DNA of 8,949 nt from Clostridium sp. (GCA_012841175.1 DUVG01000082.1:1-8949); one strand, 5' to 3'; positions 1-7,336 are shown, counted from the stretch's first letter. The notes: generated from the letters alone by a model not told the origin. Numbers and translations: made by a program.

Positions 1-323
1 AAGAGATAGGTGTTAAAGATGGTAGTGGTACGTCAGAAGCTTTAATTGTAGCACTTCAAAAGAAAGTAGATATTGACGGTAAATCTTATGGACCTTATCT
101 TGTTCCACCAGAAGGAGTAACGGCTAGTTATGAGAATTATAAACCACAATGGGATGGTCACAAAGGTTATGAGATTACAGTTTATTCAGCTCTTGGAAAA
201 GCAGATGTTAAACCGACTGATGATGAAAAAAAAGTTAACGTTACTGTAAAGAATGATGATGTTGGAAAGGTTGGAGAAGGTGCCAAAGGAGACGGTGACG
301 AAGGTGGCGGTGGCGACGAATAA
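1..323 (+). CDS. Probable type IV pilin or pseudopilin, C-terminal part (5' end outside the window)
   Basis: An open frame enters from the left edge (codons in phase with position 3) and ends at TAA 321-323, leaving about 106 residues. The first part contains ALIVALQKK and then GPYLVPPEG. This resembles the region before the end of GspG/PilA-type pilins, where a GPY(L) segment precedes the last strands, and YEITVYSALGKAD would fit a terminal strand and loop. The protein ends in an unusual Gly/Asp/Glu-rich tail (GEGAKGDGDEGGGDE) without Cys. The N-terminal prepilin signal that would prove the assignment lies outside the window, so this rests on the weak C-terminal resemblance and on the T4P genes downstream. 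It could be the major pilin, because it is separated from the minor pilin operon by a hairpin and a long leader. A different extracellular protein cannot be excluded. Confidence 0.55.
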   Translation, partial: EIGVKDGSGTSEALIVALQKKVDIDGKSYGPYLVPPEGVTASYENYKPQWDGHKGYEITVYSALGKADVKPTDDEKKVNVTVKNDDVGKVGEGAKGDGDEGGGGDE

Positions 324-334
324 TAAAACATTAA

Positions 335-360
335 GCCTGGCTGGTTTAATCCAGCCAGGC
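335..360 (+). terminator. Perfect 10-bp GC-rich hairpin after the pilin-like gene (possible attenuator or 3' stabiliser)
   Basis: GCCTGGCTGG (335-344) pairs perfectly with CCAGCCAGGC (351-360) around a TTTAAT loop, 11 nt after the stop codon. The following bases (AATAATTACAAAAG) are not a U-tract, so this is not a canonical intrinsic terminator. It may give partial read-through into the downstream pilus genes, or protect the 3' end of an abundant upstream transcript. Confidence 0.6.
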
Positions 361-440
361 AATAATTACAAAAGTTATTTGTCGTCTTTGCTGTAAAACA
401 AATTTATTTTAAAGATATAAAATAGTATTTTAAATAAAAA

Positions 441-536
441 CTAGATAGGATATATTATGGGATATATTGGCGATGTTTATGTAGTGCTACATTAACAGCT
501 CTAAGGAGCAGAAATTGTTTTCCTTCTAGAGGAGTG
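441..536 (+). promoter_or_regulatory. Candidate structured RNA leader with alternative pairings at the minor pilin ribosome binding site
   Basis: CTAGATAGGA (441-450) can pair with TCCTTCTAG (521-529), with one bulged base, closing a domain. That domain contains a hairpin at 475-496 (ATGTA/TACAT stem, GTGC loop, extended by GTT/AAC past a T-T mismatch) and a small GCTC/GAGC hairpin at 498-509. This is a three-way-junction layout. The same 3' strand can instead pair with CTCTAAGGA (499-507), using TCCT 521-524 and TAGAG 527-531. That alternative would cover the first half of the ribosome binding site AGAGGAG (528-534) of the gene at 544. I do not see the sequence signatures I remember for c-di-GMP-I or c-di-GMP-II riboswitches. 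The pairings were found by eye and no folding energy was computed. Confidence 0.4.
448..468 (+). repeat. Direct repeat GGATATATT, 12-bp period
   Basis: GGATATATT occurs at 448-456 and again at 460-468, with repeat starts 12 bp apart. It lies within the leader described above, so it may be part of an RNA junction, a protein binding site, or chance in AT-rich DNA. Confidence 0.45.
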
Positions 537-543
537 AATTTAT

Positions 544-1152
544 ATGGATACTAGGTGGGTGCTTGTGCTTAAAAAATTTAATACTAAAGGTGTTTCTTTA
601 ATTGAATTATTAATAACCCTTGCTATAATTGGGATTATGAGTCCAATTCTTTTTTCAATCTTTATAGGTGGATTAAATACTTATGTTGGAGGAACAAATT
701 ATATAGATCAGCAATATAAAGTTAATGATGCTATTGCTCAGATAAGACGTGATGTGGGAAGAGCAAAAAAAGTGATTGTTTTTGGTGAAGAAGACTTAGG
801 TAGGTATGATGTTGAGAGGGTAGTGTTTGTTTTTTCTTCTTCTAATCCTGTTATAAATATAGAAGATATAAACGCTGATAATTATGGTGACCATGATTAT
901 CACGAATGGAAATTTGCTGATGAAGGGCTTGTTTTAGAAAATGGGGGTGCTGGTGAATATAATATTGTGAAAGATTTAGATGTTGATGAAAGTAGTTTTG
1001 AGTATTTTAATTTTGACAAAACTTTAAAGCTAAATGTTAAACCACTTGAAAATGATAAAATCGTAAATAAAGGAAGTAATATTAAGAAAGTGATAACAAC
1101 AGAGTTTTCTGTTAAATATAAATTTGTGAATATTGAAGATACTGAATTATAA
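544..1152 (+). CDS. Type IV minor prepilin, GspJ/PilW-like
   Basis: This 202-residue protein has a class III (prepilin peptidase) signal. A leader with basic residues ends at Gly16, and cleavage before Val17 would give mature VSLIELLITLA with Glu at position +5, followed by a hydrophobic helix to about residue 44. The next stretch, roughly 54-80 (QQYKVNDAIAQIRRDVGRAKK), resembles the amphipathic helix of GspJ/PilW-type minor pilins; the rest should be a beta-rich globular domain. The role would be minor subunit of the pilus, in the membrane before assembly and in the fibre afterwards. ATG 544 is supported by AGAGGAG (528-534) at good distance. The GTG codons at the sixth and eighth positions lack such a site. 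It is the first gene after the structured leader, and pilN follows after 17 nt. The PilW versus GspJ name is an inference from the N-terminus only. Confidence 0.85.
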   Translation: MDTRWVLVLKKFNTKGVSLIELLITLAIIGIMSPILFSIFIGGLNTYVGGTNYIDQQYKVNDAIAQIRRDVGRAKKVIVFGEEDLGRYDVERVVFVFSSSNPVINIEDINADNYGDHDYHEWKFADEGLVLENGGAGEYNIVKDLDVDESSFEYFNFDKTLKLNVKPLENDKIVNKGSNIKKVITTEFSVKYKFVNIEDTEL

Positions 1153-1169
1153 AAGGGGGACTAAAAACA

Positions 1170-1715
1170 GTGAAGGATATAAATCTGCTTCCAGAAGAAA
1201 TTAAAGAAACTGAATACGCCCATCCAGCTAGGGGAGAAGGTTCACCAATTAGATTGGTGTTAGGATTAGTAGTTGCACTTGTGTTAATAGCTATTAGCAT
1301 TGTGACTCCGATGCTTGGTATTAAACAAAAAGAGCAAGAACTAGAAAGCCTTGTAAAGGAAATAGAAAGTGAGAAGTATGACATAGTAAGGCAGGTAAAC
1401 AGCCAACTATCTGATATCAACGCAGTTCTAGATTCTAAAGCAGATGTAATTAATACTATCGATAGTATGAGCAATCCAGTTAGTGAAGTAATAACGGCAA
1501 TATACAATGCAGCTCCTTCAACTGTAGCAATAACAAATATTAAATTTAATAATAATAAAGCTGATGTAACAGGTATTGCATATGATAATGTAGCTTTTGC
1601 AGAATTTCTTGCAGCTGTTAATAGAGTGAGTTTGCTTACTCAAAGTGGTAGAATATCTTTTGATGAGAGTGGTATTTTTCAAGTGACAATAAAAGTAGGC
1701 AAAGGGGGAGCATGA
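1170..1715 (+). CDS. pilN: Type IV pilus inner-membrane alignment protein PilN
   Basis: The protein has 181 residues, the usual PilN length, and begins KDINLLPEE. The INLLP motif (residues 4-8) is the conserved cytoplasmic PilN segment that binds PilM in studied systems. One membrane helix follows at about 28-49, then a coiled coil at about 51-90 and a small alpha/beta domain at about 103-177 that fits the ferredoxin-like fold of PilN. It would pair with PilO and link the cytoplasmic PilM and motor side to the pilus outside the membrane. The start is GTG 1170, with AAGGGGGA (1153-1160) upstream and the INLLP motif immediately after; no better start fits. The stop overlaps the start of the PilO-like gene by 4 nt, implying coupled translation. 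No pilM is found directly upstream, where it often lies; a minor pilin gene occupies that place. Confidence 0.88.
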   Translation: MKDINLLPEEIKETEYAHPARGEGSPIRLVLGLVVALVLIAISIVTPMLGIKQKEQELESLVKEIESEKYDIVRQVNSQLSDINAVLDSKADVINTIDSMSNPVSEVITAIYNAAPSTVAITNIKFNNNKADVTGIAYDNVAFAEFLAAVNRVSLLTQSGRISFDESGIFQVTIKVGKGGA

Positions 1716-2911
1716 GGGATATGAAAAGTAACAGAGGAAAAGTACTTATTTTAATTTTTGTTTTTGGTATTTTATATGCAATTGTATACTATAGGTTTTT
1801 ATGGGTTAATAAGTTTAGTCCGGAATTTGAGCGTTTATCACTTGAAATCAACTCTAAAAAAGCGATAAAGAATGAACTTGACCAAGACCTTGCAAATATT
1901 GAAACATTAAAAAGAGAAGTTCAAATTAAAACAGTTAGAGATGAAAGATTAAATGAGTTTCTCATGGCTGAGGCAAATATATCAGATAGTATTGAGTATG
2001 TTGATAAACTAGATAAGATGTTTGGTAATAGTTTAAAAGATGTAAATATAAATCCTCCTGTTGAGAGAGAATCTTCAGAAAGTAAAACTGCTTTTTACGA
2101 GTTTAAAATTGATTTTTCAGCAGATTTGACTTTTGGAGAAATTTTAAATCTAATTGATTTTTTAGAAGGTGGTTCAAGAAAAATTAGAGTTCCTAGTTTT
2201 GATATTAAACCTATGAGAGAAATACTGACAGTAGCAGCTGAAGATGATGAGGATGATGTAGAAAAGAAAAATCCTTTAGCAGAAATGTATACTATAACTT
2301 TATCTGTTAATCTTCATGCTTTAGATGAAGGAAATATTAATACAATATATGAGTTTAGTAAAAAGAGATTTAACAGATTTGATGAAGGTGGTGGTTTTGC
2401 ATTTACACTTGAACCTAAGTTTCCAGCAGGGCCAACACTAGCATTAGGAGATGAAAGGGATAGAAGAACAGGCGGGGGTAGCGAAAATGCTACACCTGCT
2501 TTTCATAAAGATATAACTATTACCTTAAAAAGTTTTTATGCAGGTGGTCCTAACGTAACCATAAGAGACCGTGAAACAGGTAAAATGCTTGGTGAAAAAA
2601 TGCAAGGACTAATGGAATTGGATTTAGTTTTCGATGCAATTGCATATAATGCCACTAGCACTACTGCGTTTAGGCAGACTAGTTATCAGGGAAATGTTTA
2701 CAATGATGTTATAAATATTGAAATTAATGCCGATTTTCCAACTGATGTTCCAGAAAACGAAAATTTACGTGCTAACGTAAAAATTACCAACAATTCTGGA
2801 AAGCAGATAAGAGTTAAAAATAATGATAAAGTAAGAAGAGTTCATTTAATTGATAGAAACGGCAATCATATATATAGAAATAGTGAAGCAGAGAATTTAA
2901 TTGTAATATAA
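1712..2911 (+). CDS. pilO: PilO-like type IV pilus assembly protein with long C-terminal extension
   Basis: A short basic cytoplasmic end is followed by a membrane helix (residues 11-27), a probable coiled coil (about 34-75) and an alpha/beta region (about 90-205) suited to the PilO ferredoxin-like fold, interrupted by an acidic loop (EDDEDDVEKK, 177-186). The order after pilN and the 4-nt overlap (ATGA) support the PilO role of pairing with PilN in the alignment complex. The total of 399 residues is about twice the usual PilO length. The extra part (about 206-399) has a Gly-rich linker (251-260) and then a beta-rich stretch with ITITLKSFYAGG (268-279) and a segment near VRRVHLIDRNGNHIYRN (374-390). 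I do not recognise that domain. It might stand in for PilP, or it might contact the cell wall. ATG 1712 has GGGGGAG upstream; ATG 1721 is a possible alternative start. Confidence 0.8.
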   Translation: MRDMKSNRGKVLILIFVFGILYAIVYYRFLWVNKFSPEFERLSLEINSKKAIKNELDQDLANIETLKREVQIKTVRDERLNEFLMAEANISDSIEYVDKLDKMFGNSLKDVNINPPVERESSESKTAFYEFKIDFSADLTFGEILNLIDFLEGGSRKIRVPSFDIKPMREILTVAAEDDEDDVEKKNPLAEMYTITLSVNLHALDEGNINTIYEFSKKRFNRFDEGGGFAFTLEPKFPAGPTLALGDERDRRTGGGSENATPAFHKDITITLKSFYAGGPNVTIRDRETGKMLGEKMQGLMELDLVFDAIAYNATSTTAFRQTSYQGNVYNDVINIEINADFPTDVPENENLRANVKITNNSGKQIRVKNNDKVRRVHLIDRNGNHIYRNSEAENLIVI

Positions 2912-2924
2912 TGGTGGTGATATA

Positions 2925-3392
2925 ATGTATAAATTATTAAAAAATAAAAAAGGAATGACGCTTATAGAAGTTATAATAGCACTTTCTATTTTAGCGTTAA
3001 CAGCGGTACCACTGTCAGTTGGATTTATGAATTCTCTTATACTCAGACAGATAACTGATGAACAGATAGATGCTAATACAGTTACTTGGACTATAAAAGA
3101 GCAGATAAGTAATAATATTCAAGGTAAAGATCATTCAATAAAAGACAGTAGTGATACACCTTATTATATATATGATTATTTAATAGATGATCCAGATTTA
3201 GAAGAGAGTCCAAAATTAACTGTTCATAATTCTGAATTTAATATTGGAGACTTTTATTTCATTGTTAAATATGATCATAGTGAAGGTTCTAAATATCCAA
3301 ATAGCTTCTATGTTGATGTTGAAATTTATAAAGAAAGTGAAGAAGGTGTTCAGAGCTCTTTTTCCATAGCAGTTTATAGAAGGGAAGATTAA
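2925..3392 (+). CDS. Type IV minor prepilin, PilV/GspI-like
   Basis: This 155-residue protein has a textbook prepilin signal: a short basic leader MYKLLKNKKG ending at Gly10, then mature MTLIEVIIALSILAL with Glu at +5 and a hydrophobic helix to about residue 34. The rest (about 50-155) is acidic and probably a small beta-rich globular domain, with no Cys. It would be processed by prepilin peptidase and enter the pilus as a minor subunit, perhaps in a priming complex with its neighbours. The start ATG 2925 has GGTGGTGA (2913-2920) upstream. The gap to the PilO-like gene is 13 nt and to the next prepilin 20 nt, so all lie in one transcript. Its first 14 nucleotides are identical to those of the next gene. 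The PilV/GspI label is inferred from size and position. Confidence 0.85.
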   Translation: MYKLLKNKKGMTLIEVIIALSILALTAVPLSVGFMNSLILRQITDEQIDANTVTWTIKEQISNNIQGKDHSIKDSSDTPYYIYDYLIDDPDLEESPKLTVHNSEFNIGDFYFIVKYDHSEGSKYPNSFYVDVEIYKESEEGVQSSFSIAVYRRED

Positions 3393-3412
3393 ACAGGGAG
3401 GAGGAGAAGCAA

Positions 3413-6001
3413 ATGTATAAATTATTTAAGAGTGAAAAAGGTGCTGCTCTTGTTAATGTGGTAATTATAACAACTGTTTTAATGTTGCTTAGTATGCTTT
3501 TAGTTGATTACGCTTTTCAAAGCCTTGTAAATGCAAAGAGACAAAATAATGTAGATATTACTTATTATTCAGGTCATTCAGCCATTGAAATATTATTTGG
3601 AATTATTGATAAATTCTCAAACAAGGAAGATATAGCAAATGGTTTTGAAGGTGTAGTTACAAATGCCAATATTAATGCATATGCAGATTATATAATTGAA
3701 GAAATTAAGAAAGAACTTGACGAAGAATATGGATTTATTGATGGTTCAGATATTATTGTGGAGTTTAATGTTATAGATGGAAACCAACCTGCTGAGGTGC
3801 ATGTTGATCATTTAGGATATATAGATGATGCATCACTTTTATCCATAAGAGATGACAGACTTTATATGACTATCGAAATAATTGTAAAAGCTTTTTTTGG
3901 TAAGGATGATACCTTCTACAGAGCTGGAAATCAAGAAGTATATTCTAAAGAAGAATTTAGTTTTCCACTGCCACCTGATGATGGTTTTAAATTAGAACAT
4001 GCCATAATAACATTAGGAGACCTTTGGGCAGAAGGTAACGGAGCAAGTTTAAGTGAATTTACGGCTAATATAATAGGAGATGTAAACGTTTTTGGTTCTT
4101 TCCCAGCTACAACTGAGAGTCAAAAACAATACTTCTATGGGGGAATATATGCATTAAATAATATGAGACTTAATTTAATGGGGAATGCATATGTAAGAAG
4201 TTTTATAAGGACTGGAAAATATCTGGAAGAGGATGGTAGTAAAATACATGTACATAGAGATGCTATAGCACAAACTATACAAACCTTTGGGCATGACAGT
4301 GATATTTTAGTACACAGAAATGCATATACATTTGGTGACCTAGAAATTAACGCTGAAAACTCAGTTATTCTAATTAATGGAAGCTTCATAGGCTTAAGTC
4401 ATAATACAGAATACAAAACTCATGAGGCTTCAAGTGCAATAGTAAATAGTGCACCCATTCACAATTTTTTATCAGAAAAGTCAAAACGCTCAACCGTTGT
4501 CATAAATGGTGATGTAATTGTTCCTGGGTCAACAATGAGAATAGATCCAGAGACAGGAGAAGCAATAACTGGAATAGAGGATGCTGCTGCCTTATGGGAA
4601 AGAAGCCATCGTGCAGATGCACCATTTTATAGGCTTTATGATTGGCCTGAGCGTAACTCAATTGAAGAACAGATTTTTGATGGAACGCAGTATCATGTTG
4701 ACTTGAGAAAAACTTTTGAATTTTATAAAGATAATCCCAGTGTATATTTTGCCGGGTTTTCTAATTTAATCCAACTTTACCCAGTTGCTAATGTCAAAAA
4801 TGGTGGTAATTTAAATTTTGAAAATTCAATAGCGAATATGAATTCTCTGTTAAATACTATTAAAGGAAGAGATATTAGTAGTATAATTAACTTAAATGAA
4901 AGAGATAGGGTTAAGAAAATTACAGGATTATGGGGATTTGAGTTGGCTGCAAATGGAAGTGCATATTTTATTAAGAGTAACGATGGTGATGACTTTTTAA
5001 AAATAAATGATGGATTTTCAGCAAATTTGCCACATATAAAGGGGAATAATTTTACTTACGCAAACAACTCAACTGCTTATCAAATTGATAATATATACGA
5101 TAATGATGGAAATATATTATATACTAGTCTAGATTGGGCAGCGGGAGTAGATGAAGGTGGAAATGAAGAAGATTTTATAGATAATACGTTAGCTCTAATA
5201 GATGAGTTAGAAGAAAAGCTTATGAATCATACCCAGGTTTTTTTGAAAAGAGAGTATCCAGATAGTGCAGGTCAAGACTGGAATATTGGTACTATAATGA
5301 GCAGTAAGAATCCAAGTAAAACTTTGTTTAATGATTTATTGGATTCTCTTAGTGGTTTAGTTACTGCTAGTGAATATCTGGGGAATGAAAATGTTATTGA
5401 TATTTCTAGTGGTCCATCTGGTCAACGAGATTTAAAAGAAATTTATGAAGAAATTTATGGCGAAGATATTTATTCCATGTGTGAAGGATTTAGAGATGTA
5501 AGCGATGCTAAAGCAGATTTTTTAAAGGAAAATGATTATTTCTTAATTTTTAATTCTAATCCTAACCTTGATATAAAAGTTAGTGGTGCTTTTAATGGCA
5601 TAATATTTACAACTGGAAAAGTAATTTTAGAAGCAGGTGCGGATATTAGAGGTTCTATAATTAGTGCAGGCGGAGGTGAAAGTAGTGGTGGGGGATTTAA
5701 CCCACGTCCTCTATATGGATTAGATGTGAATTCAGATAACTTGAGTAATGTGAATTCGCATTTATCTAAATTAAATGCTGGAGACTATGCTGGAGTTAAG
5801 ATTATAGATCCTTTTAATTCAGGCGATATTGTAAAAGTAGATTTTTATCTAGGTCTTGAAACTGAAACTGATGTAATAGAAGAGGCTGCTAAAAATAGAG
5901 TAAGAACATATAATGATGGTAATTATTTAAATAGAGCTGCTAGACATAATTTACTAACTAAAATGTCAAGAAGTGGCATAGATTTATGGAATATATTCTA
6001 A
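3413..6001 (+). CDS. Giant PilX/GspK-like prepilin with large exposed domain
   Basis: This 862-residue protein starts with a prepilin-type leader, MYKLFKSEKG, then AALVNVVIITTVLMLL and a hydrophobic helix to about residue 34. Position +5 is Asn15, not Glu. PilX and GspK proteins share this kind of Gly-Ala-Ala-Leu-Val start and often lack Glu+5; GspK sits at the fibre tip. TYYSGHSAIE (50-59) resembles the conserved Ala-rich segment after the PilX helix. The rest is far larger than usual. About 195-330 and 705-752 contain short hydrophobic strands spaced by Gly and Asn turns (for example ANIIGDVNVFGSF and GAFNGIIFTTGKVILEAGADIRG), suggesting beta-helix or bactofilin-like layers. The middle is unrecognised. 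One Cys is present (690). An adhesin or tip role is an inference. Start ATG 3413 has a very strong site, GGGAGGAGGAG (3396-3406). Confidence 0.8.
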   Translation: MYKLFKSEKGAALVNVVIITTVLMLLSMLLVDYAFQSLVNAKRQNNVDITYYSGHSAIEILFGIIDKFSNKEDIANGFEGVVTNANINAYADYIIEEIKKELDEEYGFIDGSDIIVEFNVIDGNQPAEVHVDHLGYIDDASLLSIRDDRLYMTIEIIVKAFFGKDDTFYRAGNQEVYSKEEFSFPLPPDDGFKLEHAIITLGDLWAEGNGASLSEFTANIIGDVNVFGSFPATTESQKQYFYGGIYALNNMRLNLMGNAYVRSFIRTGKYLEEDGSKIHVHRDAIAQTIQTFGHDSDILVHRNAYTFGDLEINAENSVILINGSFIGLSHNTEYKTHEASSAIVNSAPIHNFLSEKSKRSTVVINGDVIVPGSTMRIDPETGEAITGIEDAAALWERSHRADAPFYRLYDWPERNSIEEQIFDGTQYHVDLRKTFEFYKDNPSVYFAGFSNLIQLYPVANVKNGGNLNFENSIANMNSLLNTIKGRDISSIINLNERDRVKKITGLWGFELAANGSAYFIKSNDGDDFLKINDGFSANLPHIKGNNFTYANNSTAYQIDNIYDNDGNILYTSLDWAAGVDEGGNEEDFIDNTLALIDELEEKLMNHTQVFLKREYPDSAGQDWNIGTIMSSKNPSKTLFNDLLDSLSGLVTASEYLGNENVIDISSGPSGQRDLKEIYEEIYGEDIYSMCEGFRDVSDAKADFLKENDYFLIFNSNPNLDIKVSGAFNGIIFTTGKVILEAGADIRGSIISAGGGESSGGGFNPRPLYGLDVNSDNLSNVNSHLSKLNAGDYAGVKIIDPFNSGDIVKVDFYLGLETETDVIEEAAKNRVRTYNDGNYLNRAARHNLLTKMSRSGIDLWNIF

Positions 6002-6022
6002 AATAATTATGGGGTGGAGCGA

Positions 6023-7327
6023 ATGAATAAAAAACTTAGATTATTAACTTTAACGATGATTTTAACTTTGTCAATTTCAAGTATTACCGGTTGTAACTTT
6101 TTTGGTAAGAAGGAGGAAGAACCAAAACCACCGCCACCTAAAGAGTATCCAAATACTAGTATGGCGGAAGATAAAGTTGCACAAGATTTTATAAAAACGT
6201 ATTTTAAAAATCTTTTTAGTAACTCAACTGAGAATTATACTGAAAATCTTATAAAAGGTATTATACCAGAAAGTGTTATTAATCAGATTTCTGAAAGAAC
6301 AATAAAGGAAGGAAATAACAATCCGGAGATAGGAATACATATGCCGAGGATGGTTGAATTCGGTAACCTTGTTATTTTGGATTATGAACTTTTAAGCAAT
6401 AATAATGAAACTCCAATGATTGATGCTTCTTATATAGGAACAAGTGGTGATTCATTTGTTTATTATGTAAAAGTTGATGCAGTGGCTAAGGGATTACCTT
6501 TAGATGTTTTTTACGATAATTATGAACTTGTTCCATTAGAAGATAACGAAGGAATGCAAATATATAAAAAAATAGATGGTTTTGACGAAGGGGCAATAGA
6601 AAAAGAATTTGACAGGATTAAAGTTCGACTTAAATATGATGTAGAGGTTGTTAGTGAAGGTGCGTCATATAAAATTTTGACTCAGACTGAGGCTAATTAT
6701 AGGACGAAGTTAAAAGATAGAATCCACATATTGAATAATGATTTTATAGATAGGCTTCCTTATCTTAATTTAAGTGTTTCTAATGAAAAAAGTATATACG
6801 AAAGAGAAGGAGCATTAATAAAAGCATTTTTTAATAATTTGCTAACTATAAATAGAGAGAGAATGGCACTACTCAGAAATAGTTGGGAACTCGACTACTT
6901 GGATTTTATGGATTTTATATCTTCAATAGGTATTAATAAAGCCGAAGGAAAAGAATTATTGGTTGTTGATGATGACTACAGGGATAAATTCAATATATTA
7001 GCTTTTCCTTTACAAGCAGGTATGAAAAGATTAATAGATTTTAAAGCATTTAGTATAAATGTACATCCAGCGTATTCACAAAAAAATAAAGTTTATATTG
7101 TAAGATTTGTAGCAGGTGCAGAAAAGACAAGTAATTTAGGATTTGATGATGAAAGTTTATACTACTACGATTACGTTGTTACGCTAGATGGTGAAGAAGG
7201 AGATTTAAAGGTTAGCAGCATAAAACTTAATGAAGTTTATAAAACATCTGAAGTAAATATAAAAGAAGAGGTTGTTATTGAAGACATTAGTGAAGAAAAA
7301 TCAGAAAACGAAAATAATAATGAATAA
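6023..7327 (+). CDS. Pilus-cluster lipoprotein of unknown family
   Basis: This 434-residue protein has a lipoprotein signal peptide: MNKK, a hydrophobic stretch, and lipobox ITGC, with Cys24 as the lipidated residue. A charged and Pro-rich linker (EEEPKPPPPKEYP, about 31-43) follows, then two soluble regions and an acidic tail rich in Glu and Asn. Helix DFIKTYFKNLFS (about 55-66) and helix ALIKAFFNNLLT (about 264-275) look alike, and each is followed by a beta-rich part. The protein may therefore be a tandem duplication of an NTF2-like domain; this is an inference by eye. It is the last gene of the pilus unit, 21 nt after the giant prepilin, and probably acts at the outer face of the membrane in pilus assembly or anchoring. 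I chose ATG 6023 over GTG 6014 because GGGGTGGAG (6011-6019) lies just before the ATG and the GTG has no binding site. Confidence 0.7.
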   Translation: MNKKLRLLTLTMILTLSISSITGCNFFGKKEEEPKPPPPKEYPNTSMAEDKVAQDFIKTYFKNLFSNSTENYTENLIKGIIPESVINQISERTIKEGNNNPEIGIHMPRMVEFGNLVILDYELLSNNNETPMIDASYIGTSGDSFVYYVKVDAVAKGLPLDVFYDNYELVPLEDNEGMQIYKKIDGFDEGAIEKEFDRIKVRLKYDVEVVSEGASYKILTQTEANYRTKLKDRIHILNNDFIDRLPYLNLSVSNEKSIYEREGALIKAFFNNLLTINRERMALLRNSWELDYLDFMDFISSIGINKAEGKELLVVDDDYRDKFNILAFPLQAGMKRLIDFKAFSINVHPAYSQKNKVYIVRFVAGAEKTSNLGFDDESLYYYDYVVTLDGEEGDLKVSSIKLNEVYKTSEVNIKEEVVIEDISEEKSENENNNE

Positions 7328-7336
7328 GTAAAATAT

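Noticed and set aside
361..440. Sigma-A promoter for the minor pilin operon
   Set aside because: TTGTCG (379-384) and TTGCTG (388-393) are poor -35 boxes, and no good -10 lies at 16-18 bp from either.
441..536. Known c-di-GMP-I or c-di-GMP-II riboswitch
   Set aside because: The expected conserved motifs (such as GCAAACC and GGGACGCAAAGCC, or the GCACTTGA to TAGTAGTGCAACCG pair) are absent. The GTAGTGCTAC segment is explained better by a local hairpin.
1112..1507. 131-residue open frame on the - strand
   Set aside because: It lies opposite pilN, which has a clear family motif and binding site. The hydrophobic composition is what the reverse strand of AT-rich coding DNA gives.
4135..4389. 84-residue open frame on the - strand
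   Set aside because: It is fully inside the giant prepilin gene on the other strand and has no family resemblance.
6014..6022. GTG 6014 as start of the lipoprotein
   Set aside because: No binding site precedes it, while GGGGTGGAG lies just before ATG 6023, which gives a standard lipoprotein signal peptide.
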